A program made the position numbers and the translations under genes. Under the pieces are notes generated by a model that was not told where the DNA came from, made no database searches, and was given only the letters and a program-made list of their open reading frames with translations. Below, piece after piece: positions 19,618 to 29,427 of a DNA stretch of 64,000 nt. The stretch comes from Chromobacterium alkanivorans. Lineage in GTDB: Bacteria; Pseudomonadota; Gammaproteobacteria; Burkholderiales; Chromobacteriaceae. Within the stretch, counting starts at the first letter, position 1. The number at the start of each line of letters is the position of its first letter. The stretch lies in the NCBI RefSeq assembly GCF_016937655.1, contig NZ_JAFHKL010000012.1, positions 1-64,000 on the forward strand, in the 5' to 3' direction.

Positions 19618-19995
19618 ATGCACACGATCAAACCGCGCAATCCGCACGCTTGCGCGCCCATCATGAAAAAGGGCGGGGCCCACGGACGAAGCCGCTCCGG
19701 ACAGCGCCAGGCCGGACGCCAGGCCATGCTGGCCGAACTGGATCTGGATTGGGATCTGGATTGGAACGAAGCGGACGCCTATCCGCCGCGGCCGCAAGCC
19801 GCTGCCGACGACGAGCCGGCGGTTTTTGGCGACGTTAACAACAAAGAGCCGCGCAATGCGCGGCTCTTTGTTGTTAACGGGGCCCTGCCGGCGGCTAGGC
19901 GCCGGATTTCAGCTGCAGCAAATCCCAACGGTTGCCGTACAAATCCTCGAACACCACCACGCTGCCGTATTCCTCCTCGCGCGGCTGCTCGCTGA
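19618..19995 (+). CDS. Small basic/acidic protein with a terminator inside its reading frame
   Basis: Unrecognised. The ATG has an AGGAG ribosome binding site six bases upstream, so translation is likely. The N-terminus (MHTIKPRNPHACAPIMKKGG, then AHGRSRSGQRQAGRQ) is strongly basic and resembles, from memory, short RNP-and-KGGxH proteins of betaproteobacteria. It is followed by an acidic Trp-Asp repeat (DLDWDLDWNEAD). The frame has no stop codon before a perfect 21-bp-arm palindrome (19834-19878) that starts at about codon 73. If transcription ends there, the mRNA lacks a stop codon and the product would be about 82-86 residues, possibly tagged by tmRNA. If it reads through, the frame ends at 19995, overlapping the convergent VOC gene. 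This is the layout of arfA, although the ArfA motif KGKGSY is absent. Confidence 0.6.
   Translation: MHTIKPRNPHACAPIMKKGGAHGRSRSGQRQAGRQAMLAELDLDWDLDWNEADAYPPRPQAAADDEPAVFGDVNNKEPRNARLFVVNGALPAARRRISAAANPNGCRTNPRTPPRCRIPPRAAAR
19834..19878. terminator. Perfect 21-bp palindrome, bidirectional terminator
   Basis: Arms 19834-19854 and 19858-19878 are perfect complements with a 3-nt loop. The GC core (GAGCCGCGC) is flanked by A-rich and T-rich halves, so each strand has a T-rich descending arm (CTCTTTGTTGTT). It can end the VOC gene transcript on the minus strand and the small gene on the plus strand, inside whose reading frame it lies. Confidence 0.9.
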
Positions 19996-20293
19996 AGCTG
20001 ACCCCCGCCGCCGCCATGCGGCGGTAATCGCGCCAGAAATCGTCGGTATGCAGGAAGAAGCCGACGCGGCCGCCGGTTTGCGCGCCCACCGCCGCCTGCT
20101 GCCGCGCATTGCTCGCCTTGGCCAGCAGCAACGCGCACTCGCTCGCCCCCGGCGGCGCCACGCGCACCCAGCGCTTGCCCTCGCCCTGATGCTCATCCTC
20201 CAGCAGGACAAAGCCCAGCTTGTCCACATACCAGGCGATGGCCTCGTCGTAATCCGCCACCACCAGAGCGACCGAACCCAAAAACTGCTTCAT
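19895..20293 (-). CDS. VOC (glyoxalase/bleomycin-resistance) family protein
   Basis: A 132-residue vicinal-oxygen-chelate fold protein. It opens with MKQFLGSVALVVADYDEAIAWYVDKLGF, the usual first beta-alpha unit, and ends with FEDLYGNRWDLLQL, containing the glutamate/aspartate and GN(R/x)W motif of the second module. Members include lactoylglutathione lyases, dioxygenases and resistance proteins; the substrate is not predictable. The start at 20293 fits the fold. It faces the small plus-strand gene across a shared palindrome. Confidence 0.85.
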   Translation of the reverse strand: MKQFLGSVALVVADYDEAIAWYVDKLGFVLLEDEHQGEGKRWVRVAPPGASECALLLAKASNARQQAAVGAQTGGRVGFFLHTDDFWRDYRRMAAAGVSFSEQPREEEYGSVVVFEDLYGNRWDLLQLKSGA

Positions 20294-20301
20294 ATCACGC
20301 T

Positions 20302-20333
20302 CCAAACCAAAACGGCGTCCCAAAGGACGCCGT
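20302..20333 (-). terminator. Terminator of suhB
   Basis: An 8-bp stem (CGGCGTCC with GGACGCCG, 4-nt loop) followed on the minus strand by TTTTGGTTT. It lies just after the suhB stop and before the VOC gene start. Confidence 0.75.
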
Positions 20334-20367
20334 GATGCGCTTAACCGCTAAAACCCTCTGGCGGCGC

Positions 20368-21159
20368 TTATTTGCCGAGATGCGGCGCCAGCGTGTGCAA
20401 CAGCTGCGCCAGCACTTTCGGATTGGCGGCGACGATGTCGCCGGACTCCAGCCAGCCCTGCTCGCCGGACAGATCGGTGACGATGCCGCCCGCTTCCTGC
20501 ACGATCAGGCTGCCCGCGGCGATGTCCCAGGGCTTGAGGTTCAGCTCCCAGAAGCCTTCCACGCGGCCGCAGGCCACATTGCACAGGTCCAGCGAGGCCG
20601 CGCCTTCGCGGCGCACGCCGGCGGTCTTGGCCAGCACGTCCTTGAGCATGCCCAGGTATTGGTCGATATAGCTTTGGTCGGACACCGGGAAGCCGGTGGC
20701 AATTACGCACTCATTCATCATGAAGCGTTTGGACACGCGGATGCGGCGATCGTTGAGGAAGGCGCCGACGCCGCGCGAGGCGGTGAACAGATCGTTGCGG
20801 TTGGGGTCGAAGACCACGGCTTGCTGCACCTGGCCCTTGTGCGCCAGCGCGATGGAGATCGCGTACTGCGGGTGGCCGTGCAGGAAGTTGGTAGTGCCGT
20901 CGATGGGATCGATGATCCACTCGTATTCCGACGAACCGATGCCTTTCGCGCCGGACTCTTCTGCTAGAATCGCGTGCTTGGGATAAGCTTCCAGAATGGA
21001 AGCGATGATGGACTCTTCCGCGGCGCGGTCCACTTCGGTCACGAAGTCATTGTGTTTCTTGCGCTCTACGCGCACCGCGTCGAGATTCAGCGACGCGCGC
21101 TGGATGACACTGCCGGCGCGGCGAGCGGCTTTCACCGCGACATTGAGCATCGGATGCAT
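20368..21159 (-). CDS. suhB: Inositol-1-monophosphatase family protein SuhB
   Basis: A 263-residue Mg2+-dependent phosphatase that also works as a ribosome-biogenesis and antitermination factor in E. coli. The metal-binding motifs are EES (residues 67-69) and DPIDGTTNF (84-92), with the C-terminal motif KPWDIAAGSLIVQEAGG. The N-terminus MHPMLNVAVKAARRAGSVI closely resembles E. coli SuhB. It is divergent from trmJ, with about 190 bp between them. Confidence 0.94.
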   Translation of the reverse strand: MHPMLNVAVKAARRAGSVIQRASLNLDAVRVERKKHNDFVTEVDRAAEESIIASILEAYPKHAILAEESGAKGIGSSEYEWIIDPIDGTTNFLHGHPQYAISIALAHKGQVQQAVVFDPNRNDLFTASRGVGAFLNDRRIRVSKRFMMNECVIATGFPVSDQSYIDQYLGMLKDVLAKTAGVRREGAASLDLCNVACGRVEGFWELNLKPWDIAAGSLIVQEAGGIVTDLSGEQGWLESGDIVAANPKVLAQLLHTLAPHLGK

Positions 21160-21349
21160 TGACGGCCTCTACACTTTCAACCATGACAGACGTCCGCCAC
21201 ATGACGCGACGCCTGCTAGTAACAATCTGGGTTAAGGAACAAGAAAAACCCGGCGCAATCGGGCAAGGCGGCATGCCTGCCCATCCGGCAAGCGCTGGCC
21301 TTGCGCGCAAAACGGCGCGCGGGCTTTTCGATAAGCCGGCTATTTTAAT

Positions 21350-22141
21350 GTGAAACTGCTGATGAATAAACCCCAAGTACCTGATTTTCTGAAAAACATT
21401 CGCGTGGTGTTGGCTCGCCCCAACCATCCGGGCAATATCGGCTCCGCCGCCAGGGCGATGAAGACCATGGGCCTGAGCCGCTTGTATCTGGTTGAACCCA
21501 AAGTGTTTCCCAGCGACGAAGCCAATACGCTGGCCTCCGGCGCGGTGGATCTCCTGGAGCAGGCCACCGTGGTGTCCAGCCTGGCCGAGGCGCTGCAAGA
21601 CGTCACCATCGCCTGCGCGCTGACCAGCCGCCGCCGCGAACTGACCACCCCCTTGTCCACCCCGCGCCAGACCACGCCGGAACTGGTCGCCCGCGCCCAG
21701 GCCGGCGAACAGGTGGCCCTGGTGTTCGGCAACGAGACCTTCGGCCTGTCCATCGAAGAAGTCGAGCAGTGCAACCGCCTGGTCACCATCCCCGGCAACC
21801 CGGACTACTTCTCGCTGAACCTGGCGATGGCGGTGCAGGTGATGACCTACGAGCTGTTCAGCCACACCGGTGTGGACGTCGACTACCTGCGCGCCGACAG
21901 CGACGCGGCGGCGCTGGGCGAGGTGGAGGGCTTCTGCGGCCACCTGGAACAGACCATGGACAAGATAGGCTACTTCCGCCGCCGCAACAGCGAGCGCATG
22001 ATGCGCCGGATGCGCACCCTGTTCAACCGCGCCGGCCTGCTGCGCGAGGAGATCGACATTCTGCGCGGCTTCCTCAAACAGGTGCAGCGCGCCGCCGACG
22101 GCGAAGTCCGCCGCGACGCGCCCGAGCGGGATGGCGAATAA
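21350..22141 (+). CDS. trmJ: tRNA (cytidine/uridine-2'-O-)-methyltransferase TrmJ
   Basis: A 263-residue SPOUT (TrmH-type) methyltransferase that methylates the 2'-O of position 32 in tRNA. Motif 1 is VLARPNHPGNIGSAARAMKTMG, motif 2 is ALVFGNETFGLS, and motif 3 is NRLVTIPGNPDYFSLNLAMAVQVMTYEL, forming the trefoil knot. The C-terminal extension of about 80 residues is typical of TrmJ. The start could also be the ATG at 21362 (MNKPQVPDFL); no clear ribosome binding site decides. Its 3' end overlaps the next gene by 11 bp. Confidence 0.9.
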   Translation: MKLLMNKPQVPDFLKNIRVVLARPNHPGNIGSAARAMKTMGLSRLYLVEPKVFPSDEANTLASGAVDLLEQATVVSSLAEALQDVTIACALTSRRRELTTPLSTPRQTTPELVARAQAGEQVALVFGNETFGLSIEEVEQCNRLVTIPGNPDYFSLNLAMAVQVMTYELFSHTGVDVDYLRADSDAAALGEVEGFCGHLEQTMDKIGYFRRRNSERMMRRMRTLFNRAGLLREEIDILRGFLKQVQRAADGEVRRDAPERDGE

Positions 22142-23051
22142 GCCGCCGTTCCCCCTGCCCTACGCGCACCCGGCGGTGCGCGATCTGGCTTTTCTGCTCT
22201 CCGCGCCCTCCCCTTGGCTCAGCGGCGCCGACATCCCGCCGCAACGGTTGCTGGGGGCCGACGGCCCGGCGCTGCTGCAAGCGCTGGACGCCGATCCCGC
22301 CGAGCTGCAGCACTGGCTGGCGCGCCAGCCCACCCGCCGCCTGGGTCATTACGCCGAGCGACTGCTGTCGTTCTGGTTCCGCCTGGCGCCGCACATCGAA
22401 CTGGTCGCCAGCAATCTGCCGGTGCGCGACGCGGACGGCCGCACCGTGGGCGAGTTCGACTTCCTGCTGCGCCTGGACGGCCAGCCGCTGCATCTGGAAG
22501 CCGCCAGCAAGTTCTACCTGCAACTGGGCCGCAGCGCCGACACCCTGACCGGCCCCAGCCTGCGCGACGCCTGGGCGCTGAAAGCCCGCAAGCTGCAGAC
22601 CCAGCTGCGCCTGTCCCGCCACCCGGCGGCGCAAGCGATGCTGCCGGCGGGCTTCGACGGCTGCGCGGTCGGCGCCCGACTCAGCGGCTGGCTGTTCCAC
22701 GCCCGGGACACCTCGCCGCAAGCGCCGCCCGGCGCCCGGCCGCTGTACGGGCAATACTGGCCGCTGCGCGGCGACTGGCCGGCGCTGAACGCGGACTCGC
22801 GCTGGGCCTGGCTGCCCCGGCTCAGCTGGCTGGCGCCGGCGCGGCTTGGCTTCGAACAGACCCACACCGCGGCGGCATTGCGCGCGCAGCTGGAACAGGC
22901 CGCGGCGCCGCAATTGCTGGCCGAACTGCAAGCCGGCGCCGACGGCTGCTGGCATGAAGTGGCGCGCGGCTTCGCCGTGCCGCCCGGCTGGCCGCAGGAA
23001 GCGCCCCTGTCGCGGCTATTGCAGCAAATCGCCGGCAGCCCGAGCCCATGA
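22131..23051 (+). CDS. DUF1853 family protein
   Basis: A 306-residue protein recognisable as DUF1853 by its pattern HPAVRDLAFLLSAP at the N-terminus and the core LGHYAERLLSFWFR, VGEFDFLLRLDGQPLHLEAASKFYL and GPSLRDAWALKARKLQTQLRLS. The GEFDFLL...HLEAASKFYL arrangement resembles the E...D...ExK core of PD-(D/E)xK nucleases, but that is my inference; no function is established that I know of. It overlaps trmJ by 11 bp, implying co-translation, and a terminator follows at once. Confidence 0.8.
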   Translation: MANKPPFPLPYAHPAVRDLAFLLSAPSPWLSGADIPPQRLLGADGPALLQALDADPAELQHWLARQPTRRLGHYAERLLSFWFRLAPHIELVASNLPVRDADGRTVGEFDFLLRLDGQPLHLEAASKFYLQLGRSADTLTGPSLRDAWALKARKLQTQLRLSRHPAAQAMLPAGFDGCAVGARLSGWLFHARDTSPQAPPGARPLYGQYWPLRGDWPALNADSRWAWLPRLSWLAPARLGFEQTHTAAALRAQLEQAAAPQLLAELQAGADGCWHEVARGFAVPPGWPQEAPLSRLLQQIAGSPSP

Positions 23052-23053
23052 AA

Positions 23054-23080
23054 AAAGGCAGGCCCATGGCCTGCCTTTAG
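23054..23080. terminator. Bidirectional terminator between the DUF1853 gene and fnr
   Basis: An 11-bp stem (AAAGGCAGGCC with its complement, 3-nt loop) with A-rich and T-rich flanks serves the two convergent genes. Confidence 0.8.
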
Positions 23081-23098
23081 CAATACGGCGCTGCGCGC

Positions 23099-23845
23099 TC
23101 AATGCCCGTTGGCGTGGGCGCAGCCGGAAATCAGCGCCTTCAACTCGTCCACCATCACCAGCTGGATGTGCTTGTGATCGACGGTGATCCAGCCTTGCTG
23201 CTGGAACTTGGACAGCGTGCGGCTGACGGTTTCCAGTTTCAGGCCCAGGAAGCTGCCGATTTCCTCGCGGCTCATGCGCAGGATGAAATCGTTGGCGGCG
23301 AAGCCGCGAGTGGACAGACGCTGCGACAGATTCAGCAGGAAGGCGGCCAGCCGTTCTTCCGCCTTCATGTTGCCCAATAGCAACATTACATTCTGATCGC
23401 GAACGATCTCGCGGCTCATCAACCGGTAAAAATGGTGCTGCAGGGTGGGAATTTCGCGGCCGAGGCTCTCCATGCGGCTGAACGGCAGTTCGCACACCTC
23501 GCTGTCCTCCAGCGCGATGGCGTCGCAACCGTGCACATTGGCGGAAATGCCGTCCAGGCCCATCAGTTCGCCGGACATGTGGAAGCCGGTGACCTGCTCG
23601 CGGCCGTCCTGGCTGGCGACGCTGGTCTTGAAGAAGCCGGTGCGCACCGCGAACAGCGAGCGGAAGCCCTCGCCGCTGCGGAACAGATACTCGCCGCGCT
23701 TCAGACGGCGGCTTTGGCGGATCACCGCGTCGAGCTGGGTCAGCTCCTCGCGGTTGAGCCCCACAGGCAGACAGAGTTCCTTCAGGCTGCAGTTGGAGCA
23801 GGAGACCTTCAGGTTATGCAAAGAGATATGGTTCTGATCGGACAT
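23099..23845 (-). CDS. fnr: Oxygen-responsive Crp/Fnr-family regulator (FNR/ANR)
   Basis: A 248-residue transcription factor. Four likely [4Fe-4S] ligands are seen: Cys16, Cys19 and Cys25 in SCSNCSLKELCLPVGL, and Cys107 in VHGCDAIAL, the arrangement of E. coli FNR. The cyclic-nucleotide-like beta roll is followed by a helix-turn-helix (SREEIGSFLGLKLETVSRTLSKF) whose ETVSR is the FNR recognition signature for TTGAT-N4-ATCAA. The start at 23845 (MSDQNHISLHNLKVSC) fits the family. It diverges from hemN, with an FNR box in between. Confidence 0.93.
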   Translation of the reverse strand: MSDQNHISLHNLKVSCSNCSLKELCLPVGLNREELTQLDAVIRQSRRLKRGEYLFRSGEGFRSLFAVRTGFFKTSVASQDGREQVTGFHMSGELMGLDGISANVHGCDAIALEDSEVCELPFSRMESLGREIPTLQHHFYRLMSREIVRDQNVMLLLGNMKAEERLAAFLLNLSQRLSTRGFAANDFILRMSREEIGSFLGLKLETVSRTLSKFQQQGWITVDHKHIQLVMVDELKALISGCAHANGH

Positions 23846-23875
23846 GGCATGTTTAGTACAAGCTTGCGACGAAGC

Positions 23876-23889
23876 TTGACCCTTATCAA
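23876..23889. promoter_or_regulatory. FNR box between fnr and hemN
   Basis: TTGACCCTTATCAA matches the FNR consensus TTGAT-N4-ATCAA at nine of ten fixed positions. It lies 31 bp before the fnr start and 66 bp before the hemN start. It could activate hemN when oxygen is low and autoregulate fnr. Confidence 0.8.
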
Positions 23890-23954
23890 AGCGAAATTCG
23901 CAGGATTTCCGCAAATTTACCAGTCCACCAGAGGTTTTGCCATCCAAATACGAC

Positions 23955-25361
23955 ATGAAGACCACCCACCCATTTTCTCCTGCCCATTTTGAATTCGACC
24001 GCGCTCTGATCGAGCGCCTCGACGGGACAGGTCCTAGATATACGTCATACCCGACAGCGGATCGCTTTACGCCGGGTTTTGCCGAAAGAGACTACATCCA
24101 CTGGCTACGGCAGCGCAGCATCGGCGCCAACCGGAAACCTTTATCATTGTACGCTCATATACCATTTTGCAACACTATCTGCTACTACTGCGGTTGCAAC
24201 AAAATCATCACCAAGGACAGCGGCAAAGCCGATTTGTACCTGGACTACCTGGAAAAGGAAGTCCGGATGGTCGCCTCCTGTCTAGGCCGCCGCGAGCAAG
24301 TGATACAGCTGCATTTCGGCGGCGGCACGCCGACTTTCCTGTCCGACGCGCAACTGGAACGATTGATGACCTTGCTCAAGACTCATTTCGAGTTCTTGAA
24401 GGAGGGGGAGTATTCCATAGAAATAGACCCGCGCAAAGTCAGCGCGGAGACAATCTTCAAACTGGCCGCGCTCGGCTTCAACCGCATCAGCGTCGGCATC
24501 CAGGATTTCGAACCGGAGGTGCAGCGGGCGGTGAATCGGGTGCAGTCCGAGGAGGAAACGCTGGAGGTGATCCAGGCCGCGCGCGACGCCGGCTTCAAGT
24601 CCGTCAGCGTCGATCTGATCTACGGCCTGCCCTTGCAGACTCGCGAATCGGTGCGCCGCACGCTGGACAAGGTGATCGCCATCGGACCGGACCGGCTGGC
24701 CTTGTACAACTACGCCCATCTGCCCACCGTGTTCATGCCGCAACGCCGCATCAACGAGGCGGAGCTGCCGTCGCCGGAAACCAAGCTGGACATCCTGCAG
24801 GACTCGGTGCAGCGCCTGGCCGACGCCGGCTACGTGTTCATCGGCATGGACCACTTCGCCAAGCCTGACGACGAACTGGCCGCCGCCTTGCGCCAGGGCA
24901 GGCTGCAACGCAACTTCCAGGGCTACTCCACCCATGCCGACTGCGACATGATAGGCCTGGGCGTGTCCTCCATCGGCAAGGTCGGCCCCTGTTACAGCCA
25001 AAGCGCCAAGGACCTGGACGGCTACTACGCGGCGCTGGACAGCGGCCACCTGCCGGTGCTGCGCGGGCTGACGCTGGACAACGACGACATCCTGCGCCGC
25101 AGCATCATCCAGGGCCTGATGTGCCGCTTCTCGCTGTCGGTGGAAGCGCTGGAAGAGATTCACGGCATCAACTTCGCCGAATATTTCGCCGAGGAGCTGC
25201 CGCAGATTCGCGAGTTCCAGCAACTGGGCCTGCTGTCCTTCGACGGCGACTTCATCATGGTGGAGCCGAGAGGACGCTTCCTGATCCGCAATATCGCGAT
25301 GATCTTCGATAAGCACCTGCGCGAGCGCCGCACCCAGGCGCGCTACTCCAAGACCATTTGA
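23955..25361 (+). CDS. hemN: Oxygen-independent coproporphyrinogen III oxidase HemN
   Basis: A 468-residue radical SAM enzyme that decarboxylates coproporphyrinogen III to protoporphyrinogen IX without oxygen. The cluster motif is HIPFCNTICYYCGCNK (CxxxCxxC plus the extra Cys typical of HemN). Near the N-terminus GPRYTSYPTADRF is diagnostic, and LHFGGGTPTFL follows the cluster. The ATG at 23955 was preferred over a TTG at 23937, which sits too close to its GAGG. The FNR box upstream fits anaerobic induction. A bidirectional terminator follows. Confidence 0.94.
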   Translation: MKTTHPFSPAHFEFDRALIERLDGTGPRYTSYPTADRFTPGFAERDYIHWLRQRSIGANRKPLSLYAHIPFCNTICYYCGCNKIITKDSGKADLYLDYLEKEVRMVASCLGRREQVIQLHFGGGTPTFLSDAQLERLMTLLKTHFEFLKEGEYSIEIDPRKVSAETIFKLAALGFNRISVGIQDFEPEVQRAVNRVQSEEETLEVIQAARDAGFKSVSVDLIYGLPLQTRESVRRTLDKVIAIGPDRLALYNYAHLPTVFMPQRRINEAELPSPETKLDILQDSVQRLADAGYVFIGMDHFAKPDDELAAALRQGRLQRNFQGYSTHADCDMIGLGVSSIGKVGPCYSQSAKDLDGYYAALDSGHLPVLRGLTLDNDDILRRSIIQGLMCRFSLSVEALEEIHGINFAEYFAEELPQIREFQQLGLLSFDGDFIMVEPRGRFLIRNIAMIFDKHLRERRTQARYSKTI

Positions 25362-25375
25362 GCCCGCCCCGCAGC

Positions 25376-25408
25376 AAAACAGCCCGCGTCTGGACGCGGG
25401 CTGTTTGT
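25376..25408. terminator. Bidirectional terminator between hemN and the AGCS symporter gene
   Basis: AGCCCGCGTC and its complement around a 2-nt loop, extended by AAAC/GTTT, form a long stem followed by GTTTGTTG on the plus strand and GTTTTGCTG on the minus strand. Confidence 0.85.
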
Positions 25409-25428
25409 TGTCGGTGCCGGACCTCGGC

Positions 25429-26844
<1,416 letters not shown>

Positions 26845-27408
26845 GGATCCTCTATAAAGCTCTGAGCGTGGCAATCTGGAAATGGGCGACGCGCGCCGGA
26901 AGGATTTCAGACTGGGAGGTTGACTTCGCCGCGGTCTTGGCGCCGGGCTTCTAGCTTGCGGCCTTGGCGAAACAGCACCCCGCGGCCGTCTGGCCGCCTG
27001 ATTCAGGACACTGCTTCGTCAGACTGTTTCGATGCAAAACCCGGCGAATTTAGCAAAATAGAGTGATTGCTGGCAATGCCGAAAGGTTTTGGGCCAAGCC
27101 GCGCCCGCCGGCTTTTCGCCGCCCCGGCCAACGCCTTTGTCATTGATTCAAGCCGTAGCTTCGCCTATTTATCCAAGCACAAAACAATCAAAAGTCATTT
27201 TTGATGACCCAAGCATTATTGCCGGTTGCCCAGCTTAGCCAGACAAGGCAAAGCTCATACTCTCGCCCGCGAGGAACTGATACGCGACCCCGATGACAAG
27301 TCATCGCATTTCATGCGGCAATCGCAGCCCGTGAAAATTGCCTATTCTGGAACTGGCGACGCGGACGTCCACATTGCGGGCGTCGCCGCCACAGTCAGGA
27401 GCGAGATC
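26845..27408. other. Intergenic region upstream of the chemoreceptor gene
   Basis: About 560 bp between divergent genes. It is lower in GC than its surroundings from about 27030 to 27210. The frame of the chemoreceptor is open back to 27226, but the product would gain an unusual 61-residue head, so this part is treated as non-coding. I searched for a FliA-type promoter (TAAA-N15-GCCGATAA) and found no good match. Confidence 0.5.
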
Positions 27409-29421
27409 ATGACAACACCCGTGGTAAGGCTGATGCAGCGCTTGAGCTACCCCAGCCGCTTTGCGCTGATCGGCACGGTCTTTGCCGTCGCCTTACTGTA
27501 TATGGTGTACGGTCTGTATCGAACCAATCAGGACAATATCGATTTTTCGCAAAAAGAAAGAGTCGGGGTGTCCTATATCCAGCCGCTGCACCATTTGCTG
27601 GGCGCGCTGGAGCAGGCGCAGGACCTGGCCGTGCGCGCGGCTCAGGGCGAGGCCGCCGCCAAGGCGGCGCTGCCCGCCGCCCAGGCGCAGCTGGAACAAG
27701 GCTGGAACCGGCTGCAAAGCGCGCACGAACAATACGGCGCCGTCCTGCAGACCGACGAAGCCTGGAAAACCGCCAGCGCCGCGCGAGGCACGCTGTCGCG
27801 GATCGGCGCGGCCCCGCCGCCGCAAGTGATCGCCAGCTTCGACAGCACGGCGGACAAGCTCAACGCCCTGCTCGGTGCCGCCAGCGACAACTCCAACCTG
27901 ACGCTGGACCCGGACATCGACAGCTATTACCTGATGGACGCCGCCACCGCCAAACTGCCCTCGCTCAGCAACTACATCGGCGAGGCGCTGGCCTGGGCCG
28001 CCAAATCGGAAGCCGGCCAGGCGCTGACGCCGGCGGAGCGCGACCGCCTGGTGGAATTGCGCCCGCTGATCAACGGCGCGCTGGACGGTTTGAACAGCGA
28101 TCTGGCCAAAGCGCTGGCCTACAACCCGGCCTTGAAAAACGAGCTGAACGCCGAAACCCAGGCGCTGGCCGCCTTTCATCAAAGCCAGGCCGCGTCCATC
28201 GACAAGGCCATCGCCGGGCAAACCGGCGCCGCCGTGGCCCTGGGTGGGATGGCGGCGAAAAACGCCGAAATCGGCGCCCGCTTCAGCGATGTGACGCTGA
28301 AAAACCTGGAGGCGCTGTTGCAGGCCCGCATCGAACGGATGCAGGCCCAGCGCAATTTCTACATCGGCATCGGTCTGGCCGCGATGCTGTTGGCCAGCTT
28401 CCTGTTCCACCAGCTCTATCTGTCCATCACGCTGCAATTGGGCGGCGAGCCCTTCTACGTGCAAAGCGTGGTCGAGCAACTGGCCGCCGGCCAGCTGGGC
28501 ACCCGTATCCAGCTGCGCGAACAGGACAACAGCAGCCTGCTGGCCTCCATCGGCCAGATGCGCGACCAATTGCGCGACACCGTGACCCAGTTGCTGGACA
28601 CCTCGCGCGAAGTCAACGCGGCCGCGGACCAGATGGCGCAAAGCGCCCAGAACGTGTCCCACAGCAGCACCCGGCAAACTCAGGCGGCGGCCAGCATGGC
28701 GGCGGCGATCGAAGAGCTGAGCACCAGCCTGATGGTCAGCGCCGAGCAATCTGAACAAGCCAATCAACTGTCGCGCGCCGCGGTCAGCCAGTCCAGCGAG
28801 GGCAACGCCATCATCCACGACGCCAGCGCCAGCATGGACAGCATCGTGCGCGACGTGTCCTCGGCCTCGGAAACCATAGGCGCGCTGGGCCAGCAATCGG
28901 AGTCCATCGCCAGCATCGTCGACGTGATCCGCGATGTCGCCGATCAAACCAATCTGCTGGCGCTGAACGCCGCCATCGAGGCCGCGCGCGCCGGCGAACA
29001 GGGCCGAGGTTTCGCCGTGGTGGCCGACGAAGTGCGCAAGCTGGCGGAGCGCACCGCGCAATCCACCACCGAGATCAGCACCATCGTCTCCGACATCCAA
29101 CGCACCTCGCAGCAGGCCATCGCCAATATGCAGACCGGCATGAGCGCCATCATGCAAGGCCAGGAAAACACCCGCAACGCCGGCGCCAGCATCGCCTCCA
29201 TCCGCCAATGCGTGGACCAGGTGCTGGACAGCATCCATCAAATCACCCAGGGGCTGAAGGAGCAGAGCAGCGCCAGCCAGTCGCTGGCGCAGAACGTGGA
29301 GAGCGTGGCGCGGATGTCGGAAACCAACGCCAGCGCCGTAGAAGCCAGCGCCCAGACCGCCGGCGAACTGCAGTCGGTGTCGCAGCGGCTGGGCCAGCTC
29401 GCCGGCCGCTTCAGCGTCTAG
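27409..29421 (+). CDS. Methyl-accepting chemotaxis protein
   Basis: A 670-residue transmembrane chemoreceptor. TM1 is near residues 23-40 ([18 protein letters not shown]), a periplasmic domain of about 275 residues follows, TM2 is near 317-340 ([20 protein letters not shown]), then a HAMP-like region and the signalling domain. The hairpin tip ([20 protein letters not shown], followed by [20 protein letters not shown]) is near-identical to the universal MCP signature. The periplasmic domain is helical and rich in Ala/Gln; I do not recognise its ligand class. The ATG at 27409 has AGGAG upstream. The next gene, encoding a binding-protein-like protein, starts six bases after its stop. Confidence 0.92.
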   Translation: MTTPVVRLMQRLSYPSRFALIGTVFAVALLYMVYGLYRTNQDNIDFSQKERVGVSYIQPLHHLLGALEQAQDLAVRAAQGEAAAKAALPAAQAQLEQGWNRLQSAHEQYGAVLQTDEAWKTASAARGTLSRIGAAPPPQVIASFDSTADKLNALLGAASDNSNLTLDPDIDSYYLMDAATAKLPSLSNYIGEALAWAAKSEAGQALTPAERDRLVELRPLINGALDGLNSDLAKALAYNPALKNELNAETQALAAFHQSQAASIDKAIAGQTGAAVALGGMAAKNAEIGARFSDVTLKNLEALLQARIERMQAQRNFYIGIGLAAMLLASFLFHQLYLSITLQLGGEPFYVQSVVEQLAAGQLGTRIQLREQDNSSLLASIGQMRDQLRDTVTQLLDTSREVNAAADQMAQSAQNVSHSSTRQTQAAASMAAAIEELSTSLMVSAEQSEQANQLSRAAVSQSSEGNAIIHDASASMDSIVRDVSSASETIGALGQQSESIASIVDVIRDVADQTNLLALNAAIEAARAGEQGRGFAVVADEVRKLAERTAQSTTEISTIVSDIQRTSQQAIANMQTGMSAIMQGQENTRNAGASIASIRQCVDQVLDSIHQITQGLKEQSSASQSLAQNVESVARMSETNASAVEASAQTAGELQSVSQRLGQLAGRFSV

Positions 29422-29427
29422 ACCGTC

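Noticed and set aside
26875-27408. Extended N-terminus or FliA promoter for the chemoreceptor
   Set aside because: The extension from 27226 has no family similarity, while ATG 27409 has a good AGGAG; no adequate sigma-28 promoter was found.
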